The translations under genes were made by a program, and so were the position numbers. 12,114 bases of DNA from Susulua sp964536195 (GTDB lineage Bacteria; Omnitrophota; Gorgyraeia; Duberdicusellales; 4484-171), in the NCBI GenBank assembly GCA_964536195.1, contig CAZHVO010000028.1, positions 1 through 12,114 of the forward strand, read 5' to 3'. The notes under the pieces were generated by a model. The model was not told where the DNA came from. It did no database searches and was given only the letters and a program-made list of their open reading frames with translations. This document shows, one piece after another, positions 4,482 to 11,895 of the stretch. Each line of letters opens with the position of its first letter. The stretch's first letter is position 1.

Positions 4482-6821
4482 CTAATTCCAAAGCTCCTTA
4501 TACATGAAGTATGCTGGCCTAAGTTCTCTTAGGAAAGGAGATTTCATACCATCTCCTTGGCCGCATACACCAAACCACTCTTCATGGTAATATCCGTCTA
4601 AGAAAGGACCAGCTGCTACTCCTTTTTTATCATGGTAGGCAGGTTCATAAGCCTTCCACCATTCATCTAGCCATTCAAAGACAAAACTTCCTAAAGCATT
4701 ACCAGCACCGAAACCTGAAGAATTGCAAATGATATCTGTCCAGCAATTCTTATGATATTGGGCTTGGTAGTTTTCGGATTCTTCTTGAGTGTAGCCTTTT
4801 GCATAGGAAGAGGTACCGTATTCAGTAATCATCGCTGGCTTATCAGCTACTCTCTTTACTTCATCCCAAAAATCTAGGAATCCGTATCTTCCCCGATAGC
4901 AATTAGCTCCAAAGATATCTATATCCGGACAATTTTTGGCAAATATGTCCAAATACAAAACATCTCCGGAAGCAATAGCAACCGGTCTTTTTTGGGGATC
5001 TAGAGATTTAATCCGCTGAGCTGCTTTATTAGCAAACTTAAAGAAGCTTTCCGGCTTCTTGTCAGCATTACATCCTAGTCCGTAAACATTCTCATTGCCC
5101 AGCAGCCAGACGAGAACGTATGGCTCATCTTTGAACTCCTCGACCATTTTTTCTACACTTTTAAGCATATTCTCTTGATGCTCGGGGTTATCGTAGTCAG
5201 TACCCTCTTGCCAGTCTGCTCCACTACCCAGGGCGTATTTTCCAAGGAAATCGCCCATTAGTATATATATACCATATTTTTGGTACATTTGTCGAAGAAT
5301 TTCTTTATTTAATTCAAAAGGATTACGATAGACTCTTAAGGCATTTACTCCCATTTCTTTCATTAGCTGGAAGTCACCAACAGCGATTTCTCCCTCATTT
5401 TGTTGGTTATTTCGGTCTTTGTCGACCCAGCTTTCATAGGGTGAATCAATGATAGAGTTCTTATTTAGATCCTGGACGAACCAATTTTGCATGGTTCCGT
5501 CATCCGGAGATTCACCTACTCGGGTCGGTCCATAGGTCATACCTTTGATTGTAAAGGGTTTATTATTTACTAGGAGTTGCCAATCTCCGTTTTCATATTT
5601 GACTAGTTTTACCTTCTTTCCTTTGGTTTCAAAGACTTTTTTCAAACATCTTCTTTTTTTGCCGCAGGCGCCGAAATTAAATTTTTTCTCCCAAAAGGTA
5701 AGTGGCCTTAATTTTCCTGGGTCTACCAGGAATATGTCATTACGGATGTTATTGTCATAGCCATTGATTATTTTGATCTCTCCGCCCTCAAGGGTAAGGT
5801 CTAGCTGAGGGTTAGTGCTCAAAAGGTATTTTAGTCGATATAACGCAGCTTTGCCGACATACCAGGGGGTATGCCAATAGGTCCAGCCATAGCTGCGGGG
5901 AAAGTGAACCAAAACAGCATAATAGCCTTTAATTGCGTGTTCAATTAGGCCACTTCGCTCTAGCAATTCAGCTCGAATGAATTGTTTCATTGCGTCTGAT
6001 TCCGGAGTTATGTGCCATTTGTAAAAGGCAGTGCTTAAATCCCGGCTATTGGCAATCTTCCAATGATCAATTTTAAATAATGTCTTTTTAACCTTAGCAA
6101 ATCCCGGATCAAACTTAACTGAGGTAGAATTGGGATAAATTCCTTCTCCGGTTGCTTTTGATAGTCCGATAGGATTTATAATAACATACTTATAATTCTC
6201 TTCACCGACATTCTCAAACTTTCCGTAACGAGCGTAGTTAACCGGAAATTCTTCTCCTTTATCATAAAGATTAATCTTAGTTATTACGATCTCTTCTTCG
6301 TCACCGTCTCCTTCGTCTACTCGGCCGGTTTCAAGTTTTTTTAGGGTGATTTCAGCTTTTTCTTTTATTGACCAGTACCAGCCTCGAGGGTCAAAGCTTT
6401 GAGCATAAGGATAGCTATCAATAGCTTCAGTAAAGGTGGTTTTTGCTTCTTCGGTCTTTCCTTCGCGCATTAAAGCTTCACCTTTAATAAAGTAACAGGT
6501 AGCAACGTTATTCATAATCCTAAAATTATCTTCTTCGCCTTTAGTGGGGAAACTTCCTAAAGTCTTGGCTTGGTCTTTGGCTTGCGAAGAGTATTTTTCA
6601 ATACAGGTATCAACCAGGATATGCACTTCGCTAAATTCTTTTTTTCCTAGATGGGCCCAGGCCTTATTTACATAATCAGAAGAACTATCTTGGGCATAGA
6701 GGCTAAGTGATGAAAGCAGAAAACAAAGACTAAAAAACAATATTAACTTGTGACTTGCTTGTGCCCGTAAGGGTATGATTTGCATGTGACTGTAAGGGTA
6801 AGACTTGTGACTTTTTTTCAT
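4482..6821 (-). CDS. TPR-like plus clan GH-A glycosidase fusion, secreted
   Basis: This 779-residue protein has three parts. An unusually long basic N-terminus (1-25) leads into a signal peptide core (LILFFSLCFLLSSLSLYAQ, about 26-44). A helical TPR-like region follows (about 47-165, e.g. YFIKGEALMREGKTEEAKTTFTEAI), then an unassigned stretch with further helical repeat-like sequence (about 180-345). The C-terminal glycosidase domain (about 410-779) shares FTIKGMTYGP, GVNALRVYR, LLGNENV with acid/base Glu577, NCYRGRYG, ITEYG with nucleophile Glu667, and VFEWLDEWWK with the smaller enzyme at 1911. Two EF-hand-like loops are inserted early in the domain: D451-N453-N455-D459 and D467-D469-N471-Q473-N475-E478. 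The start overlaps the preceding permease stop as ATGA, with AGGAG 10 nt upstream, so translation is coupled to the transporter. The TPR part could scaffold the enzyme or contact partners. Substrate unknown. Confidence 0.82.
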   Translation of the reverse strand: MKKSHKSYPYSHMQIIPLRAQASHKLILFFSLCFLLSSLSLYAQDSSSDYVNKAWAHLGKKEFSEVHILVDTCIEKYSSQAKDQAKTLGSFPTKGEEDNFRIMNNVATCYFIKGEALMREGKTEEAKTTFTEAIDSYPYAQSFDPRGWYWSIKEKAEITLKKLETGRVDEGDGDEEEIVITKINLYDKGEEFPVNYARYGKFENVGEENYKYVIINPIGLSKATGEGIYPNSTSVKFDPGFAKVKKTLFKIDHWKIANSRDLSTAFYKWHITPESDAMKQFIRAELLERSGLIEHAIKGYYAVLVHFPRSYGWTYWHTPWYVGKAALYRLKYLLSTNPQLDLTLEGGEIKIINGYDNNIRNDIFLVDPGKLRPLTFWEKKFNFGACGKKRRCLKKVFETKGKKVKLVKYENGDWQLLVNNKPFTIKGMTYGPTRVGESPDDGTMQNWFVQDLNKNSIIDSPYESWVDKDRNNQQNEGEIAVGDFQLMKEMGVNALRVYRNPFELNKEILRQMYQKYGIYILMGDFLGKYALGSGADWQEGTDYDNPEHQENMLKSVEKMVEEFKDEPYVLVWLLGNENVYGLGCNADKKPESFFKFANKAAQRIKSLDPQKRPVAIASGDVLYLDIFAKNCPDIDIFGANCYRGRYGFLDFWDEVKRVADKPAMITEYGTSSYAKGYTQEESENYQAQYHKNCWTDIICNSSGFGAGNALGSFVFEWLDEWWKAYEPAYHDKKGVAAGPFLDGYYHEEWFGVCGQGDGMKSPFLRELRPAYFMYKELWN
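6757..6806. repeat. Imperfect 25-bp tandem repeat at the start of the TPR-glycosidase gene
   Basis: Two adjoining 25-bp units (6757-6781 and 6782-6806) match at 20 of 25 positions and share the core GTAAGGGTA. An 11-bp direct repeat ACTTGTGACTT flanks the array at 6746-6756 and 6803-6813. The repeat encodes residues about 6-22, which form the unusually long region before the signal peptide core. Confidence 0.7.
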
Positions 6822-7654
6822 CCGGCCATTGCTCCTGCGGTTACGCCTTTAACAAATTGTTTCTGCATACGTATGTAGAGAAGGATAATCGGTAGAGCAG
6901 TAACGGTTAAGGCGGTCATAACCAGAGTGTGTTGAGATATTTGCTCACCAGAGTATTGCAGAAGAGCAGCTTGTAGAGGCATGTGCGTATCCTCAATAAA
7001 TATAATTGATGCTAGAACAAATTCATTCCAAACATTTAAAGCATTAAAGATTATAACTACCACTAAGGCCGGAATAACTAGGGGCATTCCGACATTCCAC
7101 CAAATCTGTAGTTTATTACAACCATCAATTTTGGCGGCATCTTCTAAGTCTCGGGGTAATTGGTCAAAAAAGGTCTTTAAGAGATAAATACTTATCGATA
7201 GACCCATATTACTCATAGCTAGAACATAACCGGTTCGGTTTAAGAGCCCCAACTGCTGCAATAATACATAGACCGGAACAAAGCCAGCTGGAAGAGGTAT
7301 CATCATCGCTGCTAAGAACATATAGAATATAACATTTTTTCCCGCAAATTGCAGGCGCGAGAATGAATAAGCAGCCAGGGATGAGAGAAAGACAATTAAT
7401 GAAACGGTTGTAAAAGTATAAATAAGGCTATTTACAAAATAGCGCCAGAATCCGTCGGTAACAATAACTTCTTTGTAATTATCTAATCGGAGACTAGAGG
7501 CAGGCTTCAAACCATAATCACTGTTGAACTCAGCATCAGTTTTAAAAGAAGCGTTTATCATCCAAAATAACGGGAAGATACAGCTTAAGGCTATACTTAA
7601 GAGAAAAATGTGGAGAACTATTAGAGTAACTATTTTTTTACTCTGGTAATACAC
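6818..7654 (-). CDS. ABC sugar transporter permease, MalG-type (CUT1)
   Basis: This 278-residue inner-membrane protein has the MalG-family profile: an N-terminal membrane helix (about 10-32) with FPLFWMINASFKT, a periplasmic segment (about 37-70) containing the NYKEV block, then five more hydrophobic helices. The cytoplasmic EAA loop lies at about 170-197 (EDAAKIDGCNKLQIWWNVGMP) and docks onto the ATPase. The C-terminus KQFVKGVTAGAMAG is the usual end of this family. The start codon is GTG at 7654, chosen because AAGGA lies 9 nt upstream and the N-terminus aligns with the family. The gene overlaps the upstream permease by 17 bp and its stop overlaps the next start as ATGA, so the three genes are translationally linked. 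It should form the channel with the MalF-type partner; the sugar is unknown. Confidence 0.95.
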   Translation of the reverse strand: MYYQSKKIVTLIVLHIFLLSIALSCIFPLFWMINASFKTDAEFNSDYGLKPASSLRLDNYKEVIVTDGFWRYFVNSLIYTFTTVSLIVFLSSLAAYSFSRLQFAGKNVIFYMFLAAMMIPLPAGFVPVYVLLQQLGLLNRTGYVLAMSNMGLSISIYLLKTFFDQLPRDLEDAAKIDGCNKLQIWWNVGMPLVIPALVVVIIFNALNVWNEFVLASIIFIEDTHMPLQAALLQYSGEQISQHTLVMTALTVTALPIILLYIRMQKQFVKGVTAGAMAG

Positions 7655-8546
7655 CGTATTTTTTCCTTATTTTTTTTGAAACAAAAAACATTGTAAACGA
7701 TATTGCCACAAGCATTGCTCCTAAAACTAAGCCTTCAGCGCAGGCTAATCCGGCTAAACCGGTACTTAAATGATTATAAATTATCATTATCGGGACCGTG
7801 GTTTCTCCTCCGGCTCCCTGGTTTAAGGACAGAATCATAGCAAAGACTGACATAGTTCCAAGAATTGTCAAAATCATAATTAGGGTAATGACTGGTATAA
7901 GCAGTGGTAAGGTTATTTTGCGAAAACTTTGCCAGGCATTTGCACCATCAATTCTAGCTGCTTCATATAGTTGTTCAGGTATACTTTGTAAACCGGCTAA
8001 AAAGATTACAAAAGCCCAGCCAAAACCCTTCCAGCAATGAACTAAGGCGGTAATTAAACGCACTCTTTCCCCGCTGATCCAGTCTTGAGCCAGAAAACCA
8101 AGCCCGAGGTTGTTAACTAAGTGGTTTAAAACATCGCGTCCGGTAGGTTCAGAGAGCATAAGGCGTCGCAAGAGCAAGCCGATAACAATTTCTGAAAGAA
8201 CTGGAAGAATGAAGAATACAACCCGATAAAATTTACGCAGTCTTACTACTCTAGTTACTGACAGAGCTAGCATAAAAGCTAAAGCATTTTGAAATGATAA
8301 AGCCCAAAAGGTAATAAAAGCGCCGTTATACATTGATTTCCACCAGCCATTATCGCCGGCGATATCTTTAAAGTTCTGCAGACCGACGAAAGACTCTTTA
8401 AGGTTGAATTCGCCGATTATGTTATAGTTGGTTAAGCTTAAGATGAAACTATAAAAGAAGGGGTAAATATAGAAGAGTGAGAAGATAACTAGAGCCGGTA
8501 CAATGAATGAAAAGTTTAGGGCTCTATCTTTGAGAGTTTCGTTCAT
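7638..8546 (-). CDS. ABC sugar transporter permease, MalF-type (CUT1)
   Basis: This 302-residue membrane protein has six predicted helices, starting with FSFIVPALVIFSLFYIYPFFYSF, then SLTNYNI and FVGLQNF, the standard opening of MalF/UgpA-type permeases. The EAA loop is YEAARIDGANAWQSFRKITLP (about 194-214), which contacts the nucleotide-binding subunit. It is the short MalF form without the large periplasmic insertion of the Escherichia coli protein. It pairs with the MalG-type protein encoded directly downstream, overlapping it by 17 bp. No good Shine-Dalgarno lies at the normal distance before the ATG at 8546; an AGAGG lies about 17 nt upstream, and a possible small ORF ends 7 nt before it, so translation may be coupled to upstream reading. 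Confidence 0.95.
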   Translation of the reverse strand: MNETLKDRALNFSFIVPALVIFSLFYIYPFFYSFILSLTNYNIIGEFNLKESFVGLQNFKDIAGDNGWWKSMYNGAFITFWALSFQNALAFMLALSVTRVVRLRKFYRVVFFILPVLSEIVIGLLLRRLMLSEPTGRDVLNHLVNNLGLGFLAQDWISGERVRLITALVHCWKGFGWAFVIFLAGLQSIPEQLYEAARIDGANAWQSFRKITLPLLIPVITLIMILTILGTMSVFAMILSLNQGAGGETTVPIMIIYNHLSTGLAGLACAEGLVLGAMLVAISFTMFFVSKKIRKKYGVLPE

Positions 8547-8553
8547 CTTGTAG

Positions 8554-8670
8554 TTACAATACCTCTTTTATTCTATGATTATTATTTTTTACAAAACCGT
8601 TTTGCCAGTAAATGTCGTTGATGGACTTAATGAGTATATTTTGATTAGCTGCTTCGCAGATTAAGTTCAT
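8554..8670 (-). CDS. Possible 38-codon small ORF bridging the binding protein and permease genes
   Basis: An open frame starts with an ATG whose last two bases open the TGA stop of the solute-binding protein gene (ATGA). It runs 38 codons and stops with TAA 7 nt before the permease ATG, so it fills the whole spacer. The peptide begins MNLICEAANQ, is Asn-rich and polar, and has no membrane helix or family I recognise. No good Shine-Dalgarno precedes it, but ATGA junctions permit re-initiation. It could be a translated coupling leader or merely an open stretch by chance; nothing shows that it is functional. Confidence 0.25.
   Translation of the reverse strand: MNLICEAANQNILIKSINDIYWQNGFVKNNNHRIKEVL
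8592..8604. promoter_or_regulatory. Palindrome CAAAACCGTTTTG upstream of the permease gene
   Basis: This is a 13-bp perfect palindrome with a single central base, 46-58 nt before the MalF-type start. Its core, AAAACGGTTTT on the minus strand, also occurs at 3241-3251 in the spacer before the last operon gene. A-rich/CG/T-rich symmetry is typical of LacI-family operators, but no regulator is present to link it to. Confidence 0.3.
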
Positions 8671-9977
8671 CTAGCTGACACCGTTTCCTTTTTTTTCTGT
8701 ATTTCTCCGGCAACTTCCTCAGGAGTCTTTAATCCCATAACAATTTGCTGTAATCCACTATTCATAGTTTCAATAACTCGAGGGTCTTCGTTCCTTGGCC
8801 AAAGGTTAGGATGAGTCAGGTTTTTGAAGGTGCCAAGTAGACTTTTAAGTATTGGGGGCAATTCTTCATCGACGTTTTTAATTGCCGGCAAGTTATTAGT
8901 CTTTTTAGCCAAAAACTCCTGTTGTTTTTTCGCGCTAAGCCACTTTAGAAATTTTATGGCTTGATTCTTTTTAAGAGAATTAGCATCAACCATAAAAGAC
9001 GAACCAGCTCCGCCCCATACTTTTATTGGATGATCATCAAAGGCTCGGGGTAGAGAGAAAAAAGCATAATCTAGACTTTCGGAGAGTTGCTTATAGGTAT
9101 TTACTGACCAACTACCATTAAAGGAAAAAGCTACCTTACCTTCTGCAAAAGCTTTTTCAGCCTCTTTATTAGTTATGGTGACAATGTTAGGAGCTAGGAT
9201 TTCCGAATCTTTTAGTTTAGCAAATAAGGAGAAGGCTTTTATCCAATCGGGGTCAGTATAAGGTATTTTTCCCTCAAGCGTTTTTAAGAATTTATCTTCA
9301 CCCATAGTATTTATTGCCCACTCAGTCGCTAAGGCGTTAAGTAACCAACCTTCCCCCCAGCCACAGATAAATCCAGTTGCATCGGTTTTCTCCTGTATAG
9401 TTTGAGCCCATGCTAGAAATTCTTCCATTGTCTCTGGGCTTTTTTCAGGATCTAGGCCAGCTTCCTTAAATAAGGTTTTATTATAAATAAACTGCATGAT
9501 TGCGGTATCAATCGGGACTGCGTAGATACCGGCACTAACGCCATAAGTATTATTTTGGTTAAAAGTAACTACTTTTAAGGTTTGAGGATAAAAGCTATCT
9601 TTCCATTTTAGCCTAATTTCTTTCTGACTATCTACTTCTTCTTTCATGTAAGGGGAAAGGTTTAAGATATGCCCAGCCTTAATAAAAGCCGACAAGGTTT
9701 CTTTTTCGCCTAAAATTCCAAATATATCGGGGAGAGTTTTTGCCCGGGCAGCAGCGATTACCTTTTGAGAGTATATTTTAGGAGGAAAGAAGAGCTTAAA
9801 CTCTACCTTTAATCCACTTTCTTGAGTATACTTATTTGCTAATTCGGCGAAAGCATCTTTTCTGTCAGTCATCCAATGCCAAATAACCAATTTATCTTCC
9901 TTAGGCTTGGAAGGCCCACAGCCAGCCAGGATAAATCCTACTAAACTAACTAGAAGCATTTTAGATAAAATTTTCAT
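8667..9977 (-). CDS. Sugar ABC transporter solute-binding lipoprotein (family 1)
   Basis: This 436-residue protein starts with a lipoprotein signal (MKILSKMLLVSLVGFILAGC); the lipobox LAGC puts the lipidated Cys at 20. The mature part follows extracellular solute-binding family 1: KLVIWHWMTDRKDAFAELANKY (about 29-50), VIAAARAKTLPDIF, the IYNKTLFKEAGLDP block with SPETMEEFLAWAQ (about 164-192), and EKAFAEGKVAFSFNGSW (about 274-290), the usual ligand-pocket strand. It would capture an oligosaccharide outside the inner membrane and deliver it to the two permeases encoded downstream. The ATG at 9977 has only a weak purine-rich stretch before it (AAGAAAAAGA). The region immediately upstream is occupied by a 51-bp inverted repeat, so any operon promoter must be within or upstream of that element. 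This is the first gene of the sugar operon. Confidence 0.95.
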   Translation of the reverse strand: MKILSKMLLVSLVGFILAGCGPSKPKEDKLVIWHWMTDRKDAFAELANKYTQESGLKVEFKLFFPPKIYSQKVIAAARAKTLPDIFGILGEKETLSAFIKAGHILNLSPYMKEEVDSQKEIRLKWKDSFYPQTLKVVTFNQNNTYGVSAGIYAVPIDTAIMQFIYNKTLFKEAGLDPEKSPETMEEFLAWAQTIQEKTDATGFICGWGEGWLLNALATEWAINTMGEDKFLKTLEGKIPYTDPDWIKAFSLFAKLKDSEILAPNIVTITNKEAEKAFAEGKVAFSFNGSWSVNTYKQLSESLDYAFFSLPRAFDDHPIKVWGGAGSSFMVDANSLKKNQAIKFLKWLSAKKQQEFLAKKTNNLPAIKNVDEELPPILKSLLGTFKNLTHPNLWPRNEDPRVIETMNSGLQQIVMGLKTPEEVAGEIQKKKETVSAR

Positions 9978-9991
9978 TCTTTTTCTTTTAC

Positions 9992-10042
9992 GGGGACGGT
10001 TCTCTATTTTATTGTGCGCCCTTAGGTTAGAGAACCGTCCCC
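9992..10042. repeat. 51-bp perfect inverted repeat, REP/Y1-transposase-associated type
   Basis: Two perfect 15-bp arms, GGGGACGGTTCTCTA (9992-10006) and its reverse complement TAGAGAACCGTCCCC (10028-10042), enclose a 21-nt loop. The GGGACGGTTCT core resembles dispersed palindromes that accompany REP-associated IS200-like tyrosine transposases in many genomes (my recollection of such elements, not a search). No transposase is present here, so it would be a solitary non-autonomous copy. It lies 7 nt beyond the purU stop and 14 nt before the binding-protein start. The GC-rich stem contrasts with the surrounding AT-rich DNA. In the operon direction no U-run follows it, so it is not a standard terminator for purU. 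Confidence 0.75.
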
Positions 10043-10049
10043 TTCCTTT

Positions 10050-10901
10050 TTAATCGAAGATTACGGTCTTGTTGTTATAGACCAGTATTTTTCGTTCGAG
10101 GTGCCAGCGAAGAGCCCGGCTTAAAACCACTCTCTCTAGTTCTTGCCCTTTTCTCTTTAAATCCTCCACAGAGTCGCGGTGGCTTATTCGGGCGGTATCC
10201 TGTTCGATAATTGGGCCAGCATCTAAATTTTCAGTAACGTAGTGGCTGGTAGCACCAATGATCTTTACTCCTCTCTTATAGGCTTGTTGATAGGGATCGC
10301 TTCCAATAAATGCTGGTAGGAATGAGTGGTGAATATTAATAATCTTATTAGGAAATTGATCAACGAATTGTTTTGTTAGAATTTGGGTGTAGCGGGCTAA
10401 GACAACAGTATCGATATTTTCTTTTTTAAGTAGAGCAATTTCTTTTTTCTCAACTTCTTCCTTACTCCTGATATCTTTGGATAAGTGAACAAATTTTATG
10501 CCAAAATTTTTGGCAATATTTTTAGTCTTTGTAACATTGCTGATAATTAGAGGTATCTGACAATTAAAACAATTTTCATTATATTTAAAGAGAAGATCGT
10601 GTAAGCAATGGGCAGAATAAGAGGCAAAAATTGCTACCTTTGCCGGAGTATCGCTAAAGTGAAGCTCCCAGTCCATTTTAAACTGGGTAGCCAGGATCGA
10701 GAACTCTTTAGCTATTTCCTCCTTAGATAGTCTGAAACCATCCAGGGACCACTCAATACGCATGAAAAAAGTATTGAATTGAGAATCAATGTGTTGGTCG
10801 GCGTGCTCAATATTGCCGTTGTTCTTATAGACGAAGTTAGTGATATTGGCGGTAATGCCTCTTTGGTCCGGACAAGAAATAAGTAAAATGGCTGTATTCA
10901 T
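10050..10901 (-). CDS. purU: Formyltetrahydrofolate deformylase
   Basis: PurU hydrolyses 10-formyltetrahydrofolate to formate and tetrahydrofolate in the cytosol, balancing the one-carbon pool and supplying formate, for example for PurT-type purine synthesis. The 283-residue length is standard. An N-terminal ACT domain (about 1-82) opens ILLISCPDQRGITANITNFV and contains HADQHID, as usual for this family. The formyltransferase-fold domain follows (about 86-283), with VVLARYTQIL, the catalytic block INIHHSFLPAFIG holding Asn189 and His191, and ATSHYVTENLDAGPIIEQD holding Asp227. All key residues are present. AAGG lies a few bases before the ATG at 10901. The gene follows hflC by 34 nt, so it may be co-transcribed with hflK-hflC; no functional link is evident. 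Confidence 0.97.
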   Translation of the reverse strand: MNTAILLISCPDQRGITANITNFVYKNNGNIEHADQHIDSQFNTFFMRIEWSLDGFRLSKEEIAKEFSILATQFKMDWELHFSDTPAKVAIFASYSAHCLHDLLFKYNENCFNCQIPLIISNVTKTKNIAKNFGIKFVHLSKDIRSKEEVEKKEIALLKKENIDTVVLARYTQILTKQFVDQFPNKIINIHHSFLPAFIGSDPYQQAYKRGVKIIGATSHYVTENLDAGPIIEQDTARISHRDSVEDLKRKGQELERVVLSRALRWHLERKILVYNNKTVIFD

Positions 10902-10935
10902 TTCTACCTTTTCTTAGGTTTTAGGGAAAGGCATT

Positions 10936-11895
10936 TTACGGAGAGATGTTAGTCAAATATTTGAAGTATTCCCCTTCAGTAGTAAGAATAATAGTTGTAT
11001 TTCCGTCTACGGTTACACTATATGTCTCTAAGGTTTTTAGGAAAGAGAAAAAGTCAGGGTCTTTATTGTAGGCATCAGCATAGATCTTAGTAGATTCAGC
11101 GTCAGCGCCACCTTTGATTTCCTGAGATTTTCTATAAGCTTGGGATAAGATTTCTTTGAGCTCTTTTTCGGTTTTTCCCTCGACTTCGGCACGAATACCT
11201 CTTCCCTCTGAACGATACTGTTCGGCAGCCCGTCTTCGCTCAGCAATCATTCTTTCGTAGACGTTTAGCCGTACTTTTTCAATATAGTTTACTCTCTTAA
11301 TTCTTACATCAATAAGTTCAATACCATAACGGGTACCTAAGTCGCTTTTTGCTTTTTCGATAATTTCTTTCCTAATTTTTTCTCGGCCCATTTTTATTGT
11401 TGCCAAGGCTCCTTCATCGATAAACTCTTCGTTCAGCATTAATTTTTGTTCCTGAATTATCTGAATTAGCCTGTTGTCTGAACGTACAACCTCGACTGAA
11501 TCTTGGGCCGTAACTGCATCACGAACTGCAGCGTCAATTATGCCATCAAGTATTGCATGAGCTCCTCTTTCGTTGGCAACAGATTTGAAAAACTTTAAGG
11601 CATTGACTATTTTCCAGCGGGCAGTAGTATCTATCCAAATATATCTTTTGTCTTTTGTAGGTATTTCGCTGGGATATCCATCCCATTCCAATACCCGCTT
11701 TTCAAAATAGGTAATCTTTTGAATAAAAGGGACCTTTAAGTGCAGGCCGGCCGAAATTATTGGCTCACCTATCGGTTGGCCAAATTGAGTAACTATTGCT
11801 TGTTTTCCTTCTCCAACAATATAAAAAGGATTTCCTACTAAGATAAGGAGCACAATGATAATCGGAATAATTAAACCTAAGTTTTTGTTATTCAT
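10936..11895 (-). CDS. hflC: HflC, membrane protease regulator (SPFH/band 7)
   Basis: HflC forms with HflK a large periplasm-facing SPFH complex in the inner membrane that surrounds and modulates the FtsH protease. This 319-residue protein has one N-terminal membrane helix (about 6-22, LGLIIPIIIVLLILVGN), an SPFH/prohibitin domain (about 25-200, e.g. VGEGKQAIVTQFGQPIG, SAGLHLKVPFIQKI, RYIWIDTTARWKI) and a long charged coiled coil (about 205-265). The coiled coil contains the hallmark ERMIAERRRAAEQYRSEGRG, followed by IYADAYNKDPDFFSFLKTLETY, as in other HflC proteins. Its ATG lies inside the last codons of hflK, overlapping it by 8 bp, so the two are translationally coupled, as expected for partners needed in equal amounts. 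Confidence 0.96.
   Translation of the reverse strand: MNNKNLGLIIPIIIVLLILVGNPFYIVGEGKQAIVTQFGQPIGEPIISAGLHLKVPFIQKITYFEKRVLEWDGYPSEIPTKDKRYIWIDTTARWKIVNALKFFKSVANERGAHAILDGIIDAAVRDAVTAQDSVEVVRSDNRLIQIIQEQKLMLNEEFIDEGALATIKMGREKIRKEIIEKAKSDLGTRYGIELIDVRIKRVNYIEKVRLNVYERMIAERRRAAEQYRSEGRGIRAEVEGKTEKELKEILSQAYRKSQEIKGGADAESTKIYADAYNKDPDFFSFLKTLETYSVTVDGNTTIILTTEGEYFKYLTNISP

Noticed and set aside
1911..9977. A complete ABC importer in the window
   Set aside because: No nucleotide-binding subunit (Walker A, LSGGQ) is present in any frame examined; only the binding protein and two permeases are here.
9992..10050. The 51-bp inverted repeat as an intrinsic terminator of purU
   Set aside because: In the direction of purU transcription the stem is followed by GTAAAAG, not a U-run. 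T-rich sequence follows only on the plus strand, where no gene ends.
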